Source of the DNA: Arthrobacter globiformis NBRC 12137
GTDB lineage: Bacteria > Actinomycetota > Actinomycetes > Actinomycetales > Micrococcaceae
Assembly (NCBI RefSeq): GCF_000238915.1
Contig: NZ_BAEG01000110.1
Location: forward strand, 1 to 63,402
Direction: 5' to 3'
Length of the DNA: 63,402 nucleotides
In this document: in pieces, positions 1-8,055 of the stretch
Layout of the letters: each line of letters opens with the position of its first letter
Position numbering within the stretch: the first letter of the stretch is position 1
Translations under genes and position numbers: made by a program
The notes under the pieces: generated by a model
Database searches by the model: none
The model's input: only the letters and a program-made list of their open reading frames with translations
Told to the model about the DNA's origin: nothing

Positions 1-375
1 GCTGTCAGCCCGATGCTAACTGCCCGGAGAACAGCTCCGCCGCGGGAGGTGAGTGCGAGTTTGTCGTAGCGCGCGCCACTGCTTGAAGATGTTGAAGTTG
101 CGTTCGACGACGTTGCGGCCTTTGTAGGCCGGCGGGCTGCCGCCGGTGGGGCCGCGTCGTTTTCGGTGACCGATCTGATCGGATGGTTGCGGGATGACCG
201 CCACGATGCTGGTGGACGCGGTTCACCGTCGAGTCGACCGAGACTGACCACTGACTTCGCCCCGGGCGTCGGGCTCCCTGAGCAGCCCGGCCAGGATCTG
301 GTCCCAAGTGCCGTCGCCGCTGTAGCGGCGGTGCCGTTTCCAAACGCCCAGCCTCGACTTTCAATCGGATACCAG
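1..375 (-). pseudogene. IS5-family transposase remnant (C-terminal part)
   Basis: Read on the minus strand, conserved IS5-family transposase pieces appear in different frames. They are WSVSVDSTVNRVHQH (the DDE-domain aspartate region), AYKGRNVVERNFNIFKQWRA, and then, after a frame change, RYDKLALTSRGGAVL. No single frame joins them, so the gene is broken. The upstream half of the transposase is absent because IclR-coding sequence begins at 391. No terminal inverted repeat or target duplication could be recognised. This is a decayed insertion sequence, not an active one. The family assignment rests on these motifs. Confidence 0.7.
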
Positions 376-390
376 AAGGCCGCTGGTGCT

Positions 391-2001
391 TTAGTGCCCG
401 GCAGCGAAGACGACGCCGCGTTCAGATTCCAGCTCTCCGGGGTTGCCTTCATGGGCGGCAGGGACCCTCGCGCTTTTGAAGGTGAGCAGGTGTGAGAGCC
501 GCTGGGCCGTGGCGACTACGGCGCTGGTGAGCTCCGTTGGCGGGGTTCCAGCTACACGGTGGTTCGGGACCGTGACGGCGACCGACCCTCGAATGATGCC
601 GTTGACGAAGAATGGTGCGGCGATGCCATGGGCGTCAGGGACTCGTTCACTGTCGGTGGCAGCCCAGCCCTGGGAGCGGATGATGCCAAGCTCCGCAGCG
701 GATACTCCCGCCTCATCTGTTATTCGGGTGCGAACGTGTTCGGGCAAGTGGGCGAGGATCGCTTTGCCCGCAGCACCGGCAGTCAGCGGAATTTCTTCAC
801 CTTCTTCCAGAACGTAGCGGACATTCCGGGCACCGGCGATCGTTCGTCCGATGTGGGCCACGTGGCTATCTGCATCGTAAAGGGCAAGGGTGGTGGTTTC
901 CCCCGTTTTTTCGCTAAGTTCGCGCAGATCCTCGTCCACCAGTTGCGAAAAATCATGGCCGGAGCCGAGCGAGGATGACCAGCGCAGCAGCGTCGGGCCA
1001 GCCGTCCAGGCTCCGTTGTCCAGCGTGGTCATCAGTCCCACGTCGCGGGTGGATTCAGCGAGCCGGCGGGTAGCCACGGACCGGGTTCCCCACAAGCTCG
1101 AAAGGCCTTGCAGCGATAGTTGGGCCAACGGTTCGGAACAGAATGCCGTGATAATGGCCGCGATCCGTTGAATAAGTGCCGACGATTCGGCTTCATAGAC
1201 GTCGTGCCCCTTGTTCCTGCTGCTGTCGGTGAGCAGGGATTCGAGTTCCCGGGCGGCTTCATTGAGCAGTTCTGCGCCGGCCCCGATGTCTGATTCCTTG
1301 AATTCGTTCCGCGGCCGGGACAGCGACAGGGACCCAAACAGCCGGTCGTTGACGGTGAACGGCACGCCGATGCCTGCGGCGTCGGGAATGTGCTGGCCGA
1401 TGCTGACGACCGCGCCTACGGTGGCATAGCTCTGCAGGGCATTCGCAATGCGTGTCCGGCTGTCCATCGAGGCTTCCGTGTACTTCTTGAGTTCCTCGGG
1501 CAGTCCTGCCGTTCCCCGGCGGGTAAGAATAGCGAGCCCGAGCGCACCGGCATGGGTTGGCAGGTTGGTACCAGGTGGAAGCGTGTACCGGACAGGTGCG
1601 TCAGGTTCCACGGAGGCCAGGACGAAGCACTGCTCCGGATTGCCGGTTTCGACGGCCATCAGAGCTGTTGCCCCGGACGCCCGGCTCAAGCGCGCCAAAA
1701 TTTTCGTCCCCTCGGCAAAGAGAGGATGGCCGTCCTGAAGCGCAGCGGACAGGACCTTCAGCCGTGGGCCGACGATATAGGCGCCACTGACGTCCCTGGA
1801 CACCAGGCGTTCCTCAACGAGCCGGCTGAGGATCCGATTGACAGTGCTTCGGCTCGCGCCAAGCTCCTCGGCCAACTCCCGAACGCCCCATCCATAGCCG
1901 GCGCGGCCGATGACAGCCTCGAGGACGGCAACGACCTCTTTAGAGCCGTCCCGCTGTGCCGACTGGTCCAGTTGCTCCATATTTGCAGTATCCCACGGCA
2001 T
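391..2001 (-). CDS. IclR-family regulator, tandem-duplicated (two complete modules)
   Basis: A 536-residue protein about twice the usual IclR length. Residues 22-88 form a winged helix-turn-helix (RELAEELGASRSTVNRILSR) and 90-258 an IclR effector domain. Residues 277-345 repeat the wHTH in degenerate form (LSLQGLSSLWGTRSVATRRL), followed by a second effector domain to about 515. This is a fused duplication of a whole regulator, not just an extra ligand domain. The ATG at 2001 has GGAGGAGG about 6 bases upstream. The gene is divergent from the MHS transporter at 2138, with an inverted repeat at 2089-2105 between them. It probably controls the transporter/dehydrogenase/aldolase operon in response to its substrate; the ligand is unknown. 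Confidence 0.9.
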   Translation of the reverse strand: MPWDTANMEQLDQSAQRDGSKEVVAVLEAVIGRAGYGWGVRELAEELGASRSTVNRILSRLVEERLVSRDVSGAYIVGPRLKVLSAALQDGHPLFAEGTKILARLSRASGATALMAVETGNPEQCFVLASVEPDAPVRYTLPPGTNLPTHAGALGLAILTRRGTAGLPEELKKYTEASMDSRTRIANALQSYATVGAVVSIGQHIPDAAGIGVPFTVNDRLFGSLSLSRPRNEFKESDIGAGAELLNEAARELESLLTDSSRNKGHDVYEAESSALIQRIAAIITAFCSEPLAQLSLQGLSSLWGTRSVATRRLAESTRDVGLMTTLDNGAWTAGPTLLRWSSSLGSGHDFSQLVDEDLRELSEKTGETTTLALYDADSHVAHIGRTIAGARNVRYVLEEGEEIPLTAGAAGKAILAHLPEHVRTRITDEAGVSAAELGIIRSQGWAATDSERVPDAHGIAAPFFVNGIIRGSVAVTVPNHRVAGTPPTELTSAVVATAQRLSHLLTFKSARVPAAHEGNPGELESERGVVFAAGH

Positions 2002-2088
2002 TCCGCCCTCCTCCCTGCATGAACCCGGCTTCCCCGCCGCCGCTTGACAGTGGCATGGAACACAGGCATTCTTGAATCAATCCCCCAA

Positions 2089-2105
2089 GTGAGACACTGT
2101 CCCAC
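2089..2105. promoter_or_regulatory. Candidate IclR operator (inverted repeat)
   Basis: The sequence is GTGAGACA-C-TGTCCCAC, two 8-base arms with one mismatch around a single base. It sits in the divergent gap between the IclR gene and the MHS transporter start at 2138, about 30 bases upstream of that start. Position and symmetry suggest the operator of the adjacent regulator. A related GGTCCCAC / GTGGGACC repeat occurs at 30730-30748. Confidence 0.5.
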
Positions 2106-2137
2106 TTTTCTAAACCAAAAGACAGAGAGGTCTTCGG

Positions 2138-3454
2138 ATGGCCATCCCCACATTGGCGGTCCCGGACACTGCCCGGCGTACCAAAGCCAAGAAAGCCACC
2201 GGCGTAGCAGCCTTCGGTACCTTCATCGAGTACTACGACTTCAGCGTCTATGGCTACGTTGCCGCTACGCTGGCGATCGTGTTCTTCCCCGGTGATGATC
2301 CGGTCATCGGCCTGCTGAACACCCTGTTGGTGTTCGGTTCAGCGTTCATCGTCCGCCCGCTCGGCGCGGTGTTCTTCGGCCGCCTCGGTGACCGCAAGGG
2401 CCGCCGGACGAGCCTGATCGCGAGCATCACGTGCATGGGTATCGCTGCCACCCTGACCGGCCTGCTGCCGGGCTACGCGCAGATCGGCGTTCTGGCGCCG
2501 ATCCTGCTGGTGCTGCTGCGCATGCTTCAGGGCTTCTCCACAGGTGGTGAGATCGGCGGCGCCGCCGCCTATATACATGAATGGGCTGCACCGAACCGGC
2601 GTTCCCTCTTCGTCTCCCTGATCCCGTCCGTCGCACAACTCGGCAAGGGCCTGGCCGCCGGTCTCGCCGCCCTCGCAGCGGCAATGATGCCCGCCGCCGA
2701 CCTGGCAGCATGGGGCTGGCGTATCCCGTTCCTCCTCGCCCTTCCCCTGGGCATCCTGTGCCTGGTCATGCGACTGAAGGTTGAAGACAGCCCGGAGTTC
2801 CAGGCCATCAACAAAACCACTGAAGGCACCTCCAAGGCTCCCTTCAAGGAGGTCCTGACCAAGTACCCCAAGGCGCTGGCCAAGGTCACCACCATCTCCC
2901 TCGTGCAGAACCTTGGCACCTACATCGGCACCGTCTTCGTCGCCGTCTACTTCAGTGAAGTCCTCGGCTTCACCAAGGGCGAAGCATCGACCATCGTTCT
3001 CCTGGCGGTCCTCTTCGCGGCACTCCTGATTCCCATGGCCGGCCAGCTCGGCAGCCGCATCGGCAGCAAGAAGGTCCTGCTCTGGGCTTACGTCGCCTAC
3101 GTCGCCATCACCATCCCGTCCTTCGCCATGATGAACCAGGGCTCCTTTGTCCTGGCGCTCCTGGGCCTTGGCCTTGGCATCATCCCTTACGCCCTCTGCC
3201 AGGCCGGCACCTACGGCGCGATGCTTGAGTTCTACCCCACCAGGGTCCGGCACACAGGTGTCGCATTCGGCCACAGCGTCGGAGCCGTCATCGGCGGCGG
3301 CGCCGGCCCCTACCTGGCCACCTACCTCATCGACCTGACCGGCAACACCTTCGTGCCAGCGTTCATCCTGGTCGGCGCAGGCGCCCTCGGACTCCTGGTT
3401 GTCGGTCTCACGGTCAGGGCCAACACCGATCTTTCCTCCCATCTCTACCGTTAG
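2138..3454 (+). CDS. MFS transporter, metabolite:H+ symporter (MHS) family
   Basis: A 438-residue membrane protein with about 12 hydrophobic segments. It has the MHS/ProP-type start FGTFIEYYDFSVYGYVAATLA and the loop 2-3 motif GRLGDRKGRR. MHS members import small organic acids and osmolytes with protons. It starts at ATG 2138 behind AGAGAGG. The gene is first in an operon with the dehydrogenase at 3465 (10-base gap) and the RraA-like gene at 4484, so it probably imports their substrate, likely a hydroxy or oxo carboxylate. The exact substrate cannot be read from the sequence. Confidence 0.88.
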   Translation: MAIPTLAVPDTARRTKAKKATGVAAFGTFIEYYDFSVYGYVAATLAIVFFPGDDPVIGLLNTLLVFGSAFIVRPLGAVFFGRLGDRKGRRTSLIASITCMGIAATLTGLLPGYAQIGVLAPILLVLLRMLQGFSTGGEIGGAAAYIHEWAAPNRRSLFVSLIPSVAQLGKGLAAGLAALAAAMMPAADLAAWGWRIPFLLALPLGILCLVMRLKVEDSPEFQAINKTTEGTSKAPFKEVLTKYPKALAKVTTISLVQNLGTYIGTVFVAVYFSEVLGFTKGEASTIVLLAVLFAALLIPMAGQLGSRIGSKKVLLWAYVAYVAITIPSFAMMNQGSFVLALLGLGLGIIPYALCQAGTYGAMLEFYPTRVRHTGVAFGHSVGAVIGGGAGPYLATYLIDLTGNTFVPAFILVGAGALGLLVVGLTVRANTDLSSHLYR

Positions 3455-3464
3455 GCCCCGCACC

Positions 3465-4454
3465 GTGACCGAGATCTACATTTCCGACGCCATCCACGAG
3501 GACGTCATGGCCGACATCCGCAAGAACGCCCTCGTGCACGTCGGCTACGGCCCCGGCAAGGTCAATTACCTCGACATCAGCGAGAACATTGACGCCGTCA
3601 TCCTGCGGGCAGAAACCTTCACCCGCGAGATGATCGAAGCCTCCCCTAACCTCAAAATCATTGCCCGTCACGGGGTCGGCACCGACAACGTCGACATTCC
3701 AGCGGCTTCACAAAACGGGGTCTGGGTCACCAGCACCCCGGGCTCGAACAGCAACGCCGTCGCCGAGCACGTCTTCGCTCTCCTGCTCTCCCTGACCCGC
3801 CGGGTCGTGCCGGCCGCGAACCGGGTCCTGGCCGGAACCTGGGCCGAGGGCCGCGGCGACCTGATCGGCCACGAACTCTCCGGCCGCACCCTCGGCATCG
3901 TGGGCTTCGGGGCCATCGGCAAGCGCGTCGCGGCGATGGCCAAAGGATTCGGCATGCGGGTTTTGGCCTCCGACCCGGCCGCAACCGCAGCGGACGCCGC
4001 AACTGCGGGCGCCGACCTTGTCGAGCTGGACACCCTGTACGACGGGGCGGACATCATCACGCTGCACGCGCCACTGCTGCCCAGCACACGCCACATGATC
4101 TCCACCCGTGAACTGGCCCTCATGAAGCCTGGCGCAGTCGTCATCAACACCTCCCGCGGTGGCCTGATCGATGAGGACGCCCTGGTTGCCGCCCTGACAA
4201 ACGGCACCCTGGCCGGGGCGGCCCTGGATGTCCTCGAGGCCGAAACCATCAACATGAAGGACCCGCTTTCCAAGAACAGGGTGCCCCTGCACGAAGTGCC
4301 CACTCTGCTGGTCACCCCCCATATCGCCGGCCAGACCCAGGAAGCATTCCAGGAAGCCGGCGCCCGTTCCTGGTCAGACGTGCAGGCCGTGCTGGCAGGC
4401 GAACCCCCTGCCTTCCCGGTCAACGCCAACGACCTGCGCAAAGTCCCCGCCTAA
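3465..4454 (+). CDS. D-isomer-specific 2-hydroxyacid dehydrogenase (SerA-like)
   Basis: A 329-residue NAD-dependent dehydrogenase of the D-2-hydroxyacid family. The Rossmann motif is LGIVGFGAIGKRVA (about residues 145-158). Family signatures include HGVGTDNVDIPAA, the catalytic-arginine strand INTSRGGLIDEDAL, and the catalytic histidine in VTPHIAGQT. The start is GTG 3465: an in-frame ATG at 3399 lies inside the transporter gene and adds non-homologous residues. It is 10 bases behind the transporter stop and 29 bases before the RraA-like gene. It probably interconverts a 2-hydroxy acid and a 2-oxo acid, which the RraA-like enzyme then cleaves or decarboxylates. The substrate is unknown. Confidence 0.88.
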   Translation: MTEIYISDAIHEDVMADIRKNALVHVGYGPGKVNYLDISENIDAVILRAETFTREMIEASPNLKIIARHGVGTDNVDIPAASQNGVWVTSTPGSNSNAVAEHVFALLLSLTRRVVPAANRVLAGTWAEGRGDLIGHELSGRTLGIVGFGAIGKRVAAMAKGFGMRVLASDPAATAADAATAGADLVELDTLYDGADIITLHAPLLPSTRHMISTRELALMKPGAVVINTSRGGLIDEDALVAALTNGTLAGAALDVLEAETINMKDPLSKNRVPLHEVPTLLVTPHIAGQTQEAFQEAGARSWSDVQAVLAGEPPAFPVNANDLRKVPA

Positions 4455-4483
4455 TCCGGCCTCCAGAATCCAAGGAACCAAAC

Positions 4484-5125
4484 GTGTACATCAACGCCCC
4501 GGCAGAGAACATCACCGTCTACCCCGAATGGCCCCGCCCGTCCCGCGACCTGCTCCAATCACTGGCCGCCTACCCCCCGGCACTGATCGGTGACGTACGC
4601 AAACGCATGGACATGATGTCCGCCGACATCCGATGCCTCACCCCCGGCACCCGCCTAGCCGGCAGCGTCCTGCCCATCCAGGTCTGGGAAGGAGACAACC
4701 TCGCCATCCACCGCGGCCTCGATGAAGCCAAACCCGGCGACGTGCTCGTCATCTCCGGCAACGGCGCCACCAACCGGTCCGTCTTCGGCGGCATCCTCGC
4801 CGAAATATGCCTCCACAAAGGCGTCACCGGAGTCATCATCGACGGTGCCGTCCGCGACATCGAAGAAATGAACGACATGGGCCTGGCCGTGTTTGCCCGC
4901 GGCACCGTACCGGCAGGCCCATCCAAGAACGGCCCCGGTTATGTCGGCAAGCCCGTCGCCTGCGGCAACGTCGTCTGCAACCCCGGTGACGTCGTCATCG
5001 GCGACGCCGACGGCATCGTCGTCATCCCCCAGGCCGAACTCATCGAAACCCTCCAGGCCCTTCCCGGCCAGGAGGACAGCGAACGCAGCATACGGACTCG
5101 CATTAAAGAAGCCGTCGCCTCCTAA
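4484..5125 (+). CDS. RraA-family protein (4-hydroxy-4-methyl-2-oxoglutarate aldolase / oxaloacetate decarboxylase type)
   Basis: A 213-residue member of the RraA / HMG-aldolase fold. Conserved segments are GDVLVISGNGATNRSVFGGILAE and GVIIDGAVRDIEEM (Arg-Asp at the metal site), followed by GDVVIGDADGIVVIPQ. Such enzymes are Mg-dependent class II pyruvate aldolases and beta-decarboxylases; some relatives instead regulate RNase E. The genomic setting with a 2-hydroxyacid dehydrogenase and an organic-acid transporter favours the catabolic role. The start is GTG 4484 with AAGGAA 8 bases upstream. The gene ends just before a strong hairpin, so it closes the operon. Confidence 0.85.
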   Translation: MYINAPAENITVYPEWPRPSRDLLQSLAAYPPALIGDVRKRMDMMSADIRCLTPGTRLAGSVLPIQVWEGDNLAIHRGLDEAKPGDVLVISGNGATNRSVFGGILAEICLHKGVTGVIIDGAVRDIEEMNDMGLAVFARGTVPAGPSKNGPGYVGKPVACGNVVCNPGDVVIGDADGIVVIPQAELIETLQALPGQEDSERSIRTRIKEAVAS

Positions 5126-5133
5126 AAGCGCCC

Positions 5134-5176
5134 GCAGGAGTGGCAGCAGTCCCGGCGGGACTGCTGCCACTCCTGC
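5134..5176 (+). terminator. Rho-independent-type hairpin
   Basis: A perfect 20-base stem (5134-5153 with 5157-5176) and a 3-base loop, 8 bases after the stop of the RraA-like gene. There is no T tract, as is common in high-GC actinobacteria. It would end the 2138-5125 operon. Confidence 0.75.
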
Positions 5177-5228
5177 CTGCCAAGAAAGAACCAACTAATG
5201 GCATTGAACCGCGCCACGCCACGCAAGC

Positions 5229-5486
5229 ATGTCGAATGGAGCCCTGATCAACGCGCTGGTGGAAATCCGCCACCAGGACAACGTCATCCGAACAGGGTTC
5301 GTGGAAGACGCAATGCCCGACTCCTCCGCCCTCTGGCTCGCAGCCGACGCCGTACATCCTCGTCAGTTGTTTGAAGCCGCCCAAGGTCATCAGGTGTGGG
5401 TCACACCGCAGGAACTCAGCGGCGACCTCAATTACCGCATGACGACAACACAGATATTCCGCAACTCCTCAGGAAGAAGACCCTGA
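5229..5486 (+). CDS. Small conserved protein, SH3-like paralog family (copy 1)
   Basis: An 85-residue soluble protein of unknown function. Its core VEIRHQDNVIRTGFVEDAMP, followed by DSSALWLAAD, aligns with the protein at 35457-35708 (VEVRLGGHLYRTGVVDDVMP, DASGLWIARDG) and more weakly with 11662-11916. The alternating hydrophobic/turn pattern suggests a small beta-barrel, which is inference. An ATG at 5198 in another frame encodes MALNRATPRKHVEWSPDQ, resembling the N-terminus of the 35-kb copy (MAVQGTARNSMHCTDQ). A one-base frameshift may therefore have split the original gene, or translation simply starts at 5229. It lies between a terminator and the convergent GntR gene. Confidence 0.55.
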   Translation: MSNGALINALVEIRHQDNVIRTGFVEDAMPDSSALWLAADAVHPRQLFEAAQGHQVWVTPQELSGDLNYRMTTTQIFRNSSGRRP

Positions 5487-5650
5487 ACGGCTCAGCGAAT
5501 CATTCAGCCGGCCAGCCTTTAGGAACTAAACGTCGTGACGGGCCGTCAAGAGTCTTCCCGCAAGCCGGTCAAACCACATCGACGCTGGAACCGGACCAGG
5601 CTCCTCTGTATAGGGCACACCCAATCGGACGAGTCGTCCGTGGGCCCGCT

Positions 5651-6517
5651 TTAGTGTGCACCTCGTTCGAGGTCGGCCAGTTCTGATTCAAGTTGCTGGG
5701 TCAGGTTCCGTAGGCGGCGGATGTGTTCTTGGGAGACGCGCCCTGGCTGGCTGGTGACTTGTGCATCAACGTCGAAGACGGTGTTGGGGCTGTGCCAGAC
5801 GTTGAACCATTCGAGGCCGTGGCCGAGGGCGTCCCGAGTTACGCCTTGGAGCAGGAGCAGGGGTTCCCGGGTGTTGATGTTCAGTTTCCGTGCCAGGTCA
5901 GGATCTGCGGAGACGGCCTGTACCTGGCGGGGTCCGCCGGCGGGGTGGTAGCCATGGTCGCGCATCAGGCTGAGGAGTGAGGCGTTTTCGAGCAGCTCCG
6001 CGGTGAAGTGGGGGAAGAAGTCGCGCGGGACCCAGGTCCGCATGAAGGCCACGGGAAGGTCATCGAGGTAGCGGACCCGTTCGATTTTCCACGTGTTGGT
6101 GGTGTTAAGGGCCTCGATGCCTGCCTGGGGCGGCTCGGAAGGTTCCACGCTGAGGACATGCGTGCGCAGGCGCTGGCCGTGCGCGGCCGCCTGTTCATCC
6201 AGGCCGCCCGCGCGCTGCACGTGCCGGCGGAGGACCGGTGTTGCGGCGACGACGCTGCCGCGGCCGCGCTGACGTCGGATCAGGCCGAGGTCAGCGAGAC
6301 CTGACAGGGCCTGGCGCACAACGCTGCGGGAGACCCCGAACTGCCTTTGCAGTTCCTCTTCCGTGGGCAGAGAGGACCCCGGGGACAGCGCAAGGTCCAC
6401 GATCTGCCTATGCAGGATGTCCCGAATTTGGGCATGGAGAGGGCCGCCGGCTTCCCGGTTCAAACCACTGCTGCGTCCCGCAGGCTCCGACGCTGTTTCT
6501 GCTGGTTCCAAACTCAC
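5651..6517 (-). CDS. GntR-family regulator with UTRA (HutC-type) ligand domain
   Basis: A 288-residue repressor. The N-terminal winged helix (PLHAQIRDILHRQIVDLALS, then LPTEEELQRQFGVSRSVVRQ) is a GntR domain. The C-terminal part (about residues 95-245) is a UTRA domain with WKIERVRYLDDLPVAFMRTW and the strand EPLLLLQGVTRD. The best start is GTG 6517, preceded by AGAGGAG at 5 bases; a longer TTG form (6541) lacks such a site. It is divergent from the RuBisCO-like gene, and a palindromic site overlaps that promoter (6592-6641). It therefore probably represses the acid-sugar operon and is released by a sugar acid or phosphorylated intermediate. Confidence 0.88.
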   Translation of the reverse strand: MSLEPAETASEPAGRSSGLNREAGGPLHAQIRDILHRQIVDLALSPGSSLPTEEELQRQFGVSRSVVRQALSGLADLGLIRRQRGRGSVVAATPVLRRHVQRAGGLDEQAAAHGQRLRTHVLSVEPSEPPQAGIEALNTTNTWKIERVRYLDDLPVAFMRTWVPRDFFPHFTAELLENASLLSLMRDHGYHPAGGPRQVQAVSADPDLARKLNINTREPLLLLQGVTRDALGHGLEWFNVWHSPNTVFDVDAQVTSQPGRVSQEHIRRLRNLTQQLESELADLERGAH

Positions 6518-6591
6518 GATAACTCCTCTGCCGCTGTGCAAATCTTAGCCCTCACGCTGAAGCAATAGCCCTTGGACAGGAATCACACGTC

Positions 6592-6641
6592 TTGACGTGA
6601 TCCGCGCCACCTATTATTGTACGTATCAAAGGTACGTACAA
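6592..6641 (+). promoter_or_regulatory. Promoter with overlapping GntR-type operator
   Basis: TTGACG at 6592-6597 and TATTGT at 6615-6620 have a 17-base spacer, a good housekeeping-type promoter. A perfect 9-base inverted repeat, TTGTACGTA (6617-6625) and TACGTACAA (6633-6641), overlaps the -10 and the start region. Repressor binding there would block transcription. The repeat lies between the GntR gene and the RuBisCO-like operon it probably controls. Two further ACGTA half sites occur near 6731 and 6755. Confidence 0.65.
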
Positions 6642-6788
6642 CTTTGGGAATCTGGGAATCACAGAAGATGCCGCAGACCCGAAGCGCGAGTCACCTGCTT
6701 GAGCCCGCGTCGGCGCCTGAGCGAAGTGAACGTACCTGCACATGACAGTCGGATACGTAAGTTCAAATCCCCCCGAATTGGAGAGTCC

Positions 6789-8054
6789 ATGCGCGACCCG
6801 CGCTCGGTGCGTTGCACCTACTACCTAGAATCCGAAATTGACCCGGAGAAGGCCGCGACCATCATGGCCGGCGAACAGTCCAGCGGGACCTTCCTGCCGG
6901 TGCCGGGCGAATCCGCCCGGATCCGGGAGCGGCACGCGGCCCGGATCTCGGATGTTCAGGAGCTTGGCTTTTGCCGGCCTTCCCTGCCGTCACGGGCGAA
7001 CCCGGAAAAAGTCCGTGCTGCATTGGTGACCGCTGACTTCCCGATGGAGAACGTGGGCACCGACCTGGCGACCCTGCAGACTGCCATCGCAGGCAATCTT
7101 TTCGAGCTGGGCGATTTGTATGCCTGCCGGCTTCAGGACATTCAGCTGCCTGAGGACTTCGTCGCCGCCCACCCCGGGCCGGCCTTCGGTATCGAGGGGA
7201 CGCGCAAGCTCATCAGTGACGTTCAGGGCGTGATGGTCGGCACCATCGTCAAGCCCAATGTCGGGCTTTCCGAAGAGGAGTTCCGGCTGGTGGTCCGGGA
7301 TCTGGCGATGGCCTCCATTGACCTGATCAAGGACGATGAGCTCATGACTGATCCGGCCTATCTGCCGTTGGAACGCCGGGTCGCGGTCGCTACCGAAGAG
7401 ATCCGCGCCGCTGAGCAGGTCACGGGCCACTCCACCATGTATGCCTTCAACATCACCGGTGACCTCGCTGGTCTGCGAAAGCGCCACGACCTGGTTGTTG
7501 AAGCCGGTGGCCGCTGTGTGATGCTGAACGTCCCGGTGATGGGGCTCCCGGCCCTGGCCTTGCTGCGCAGCTTCGCCGAGGTTCCTATCCACGGGCATCG
7601 TGCCGGTCTCGCGGCCTCGATGCGGTCCAAGGCCCTGGGCATGGATTACCGGGTCTGGCAGCAGATGGCCCGCCTCGCCGGCGCCGATCACCTGCACGCC
7701 AGCGGGCTGGGCAGCAAGTTCTACGAACTCGATGAAGAGGTCGCCGCGAACATCCGCAGCCTGCTTGCACCTCTCGGACACACCATTGCACCACTTCCTG
7801 TGTTGTCGTCCGGGCAGAACGTCACCACCCCGGGCCCGACATTCGAGGCTGTGGGTTCCACCGACCTGATGATGCTGGCCGGAGGGGGCGTCGCTGCCCA
7901 CCCGGACGGGCCCGGAGCCGGAGTGCGGAGCCTCCGCCAGGCCTGGGAAGCAGCCGTGGACGAAGTGCCGCTGCAGAGCGCAGCGGACAAGCTCGCCTCA
8001 ACGGGGGACGAGGCTCTCCTGCACGCAGTCCAGACATTCGGGAAAGGTGCCTGA
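6789..8054 (+). CDS. RuBisCO-like protein (form IV type) of an acid-sugar pathway
   Basis: A 421-residue RuBisCO large-subunit homolog. By position, K155, K181-D182-D183-E184, H270-R271, H303 and K310 correspond to spinach K175, K201-D203-E204, H294-R295, H327 and loop-6 K334. S340 or S341 and the GGG at 365-367 match the phosphate-binding strands. The metal/carbamate site thus looks intact, unlike many form IV proteins. K177 is replaced by Asn and the second half site differs, so it is not a CO2-fixing RuBisCO. Next to a DUF1537 kinase it resembles enzymes that decarboxylate or transcarboxylate a 3-oxo-isoapionate-4-phosphate-like substrate (OiaX/OiaT type). The start is ATG 6789 with GGAGAG 5 bases upstream; an upstream in-frame extension overlaps the promoter. 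Confidence 0.85.
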   Translation: MRDPRSVRCTYYLESEIDPEKAATIMAGEQSSGTFLPVPGESARIRERHAARISDVQELGFCRPSLPSRANPEKVRAALVTADFPMENVGTDLATLQTAIAGNLFELGDLYACRLQDIQLPEDFVAAHPGPAFGIEGTRKLISDVQGVMVGTIVKPNVGLSEEEFRLVVRDLAMASIDLIKDDELMTDPAYLPLERRVAVATEEIRAAEQVTGHSTMYAFNITGDLAGLRKRHDLVVEAGGRCVMLNVPVMGLPALALLRSFAEVPIHGHRAGLAASMRSKALGMDYRVWQQMARLAGADHLHASGLGSKFYELDEEVAANIRSLLAPLGHTIAPLPVLSSGQNVTTPGPTFEAVGSTDLMMLAGGGVAAHPDGPGAGVRSLRQAWEAAVDEVPLQSAADKLASTGDEALLHAVQTFGKGA

Positions 8055-8055
8055 T

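Noticed and set aside
2339..3463. A long minus-strand frame opposite the MHS transporter.
   Set aside because: It is the antisense shadow of a well-supported gene: its composition is runs of Gly, Asp, Gln and Ala, without any family motif.
6597..6788. An in-frame N-terminal extension of the RuBisCO-like gene.
   Set aside because: It would start on top of the promoter and operator, its residues are not RuBisCO-like, and the ATG at 6789 has its own ribosome binding site.
6789..8054. Considered a true CO2-fixing RuBisCO.
   Set aside because: K177 is Asn, other active-site positions diverge, there is no phosphoribulokinase or small subunit, and the neighbours are sugar-acid enzymes.
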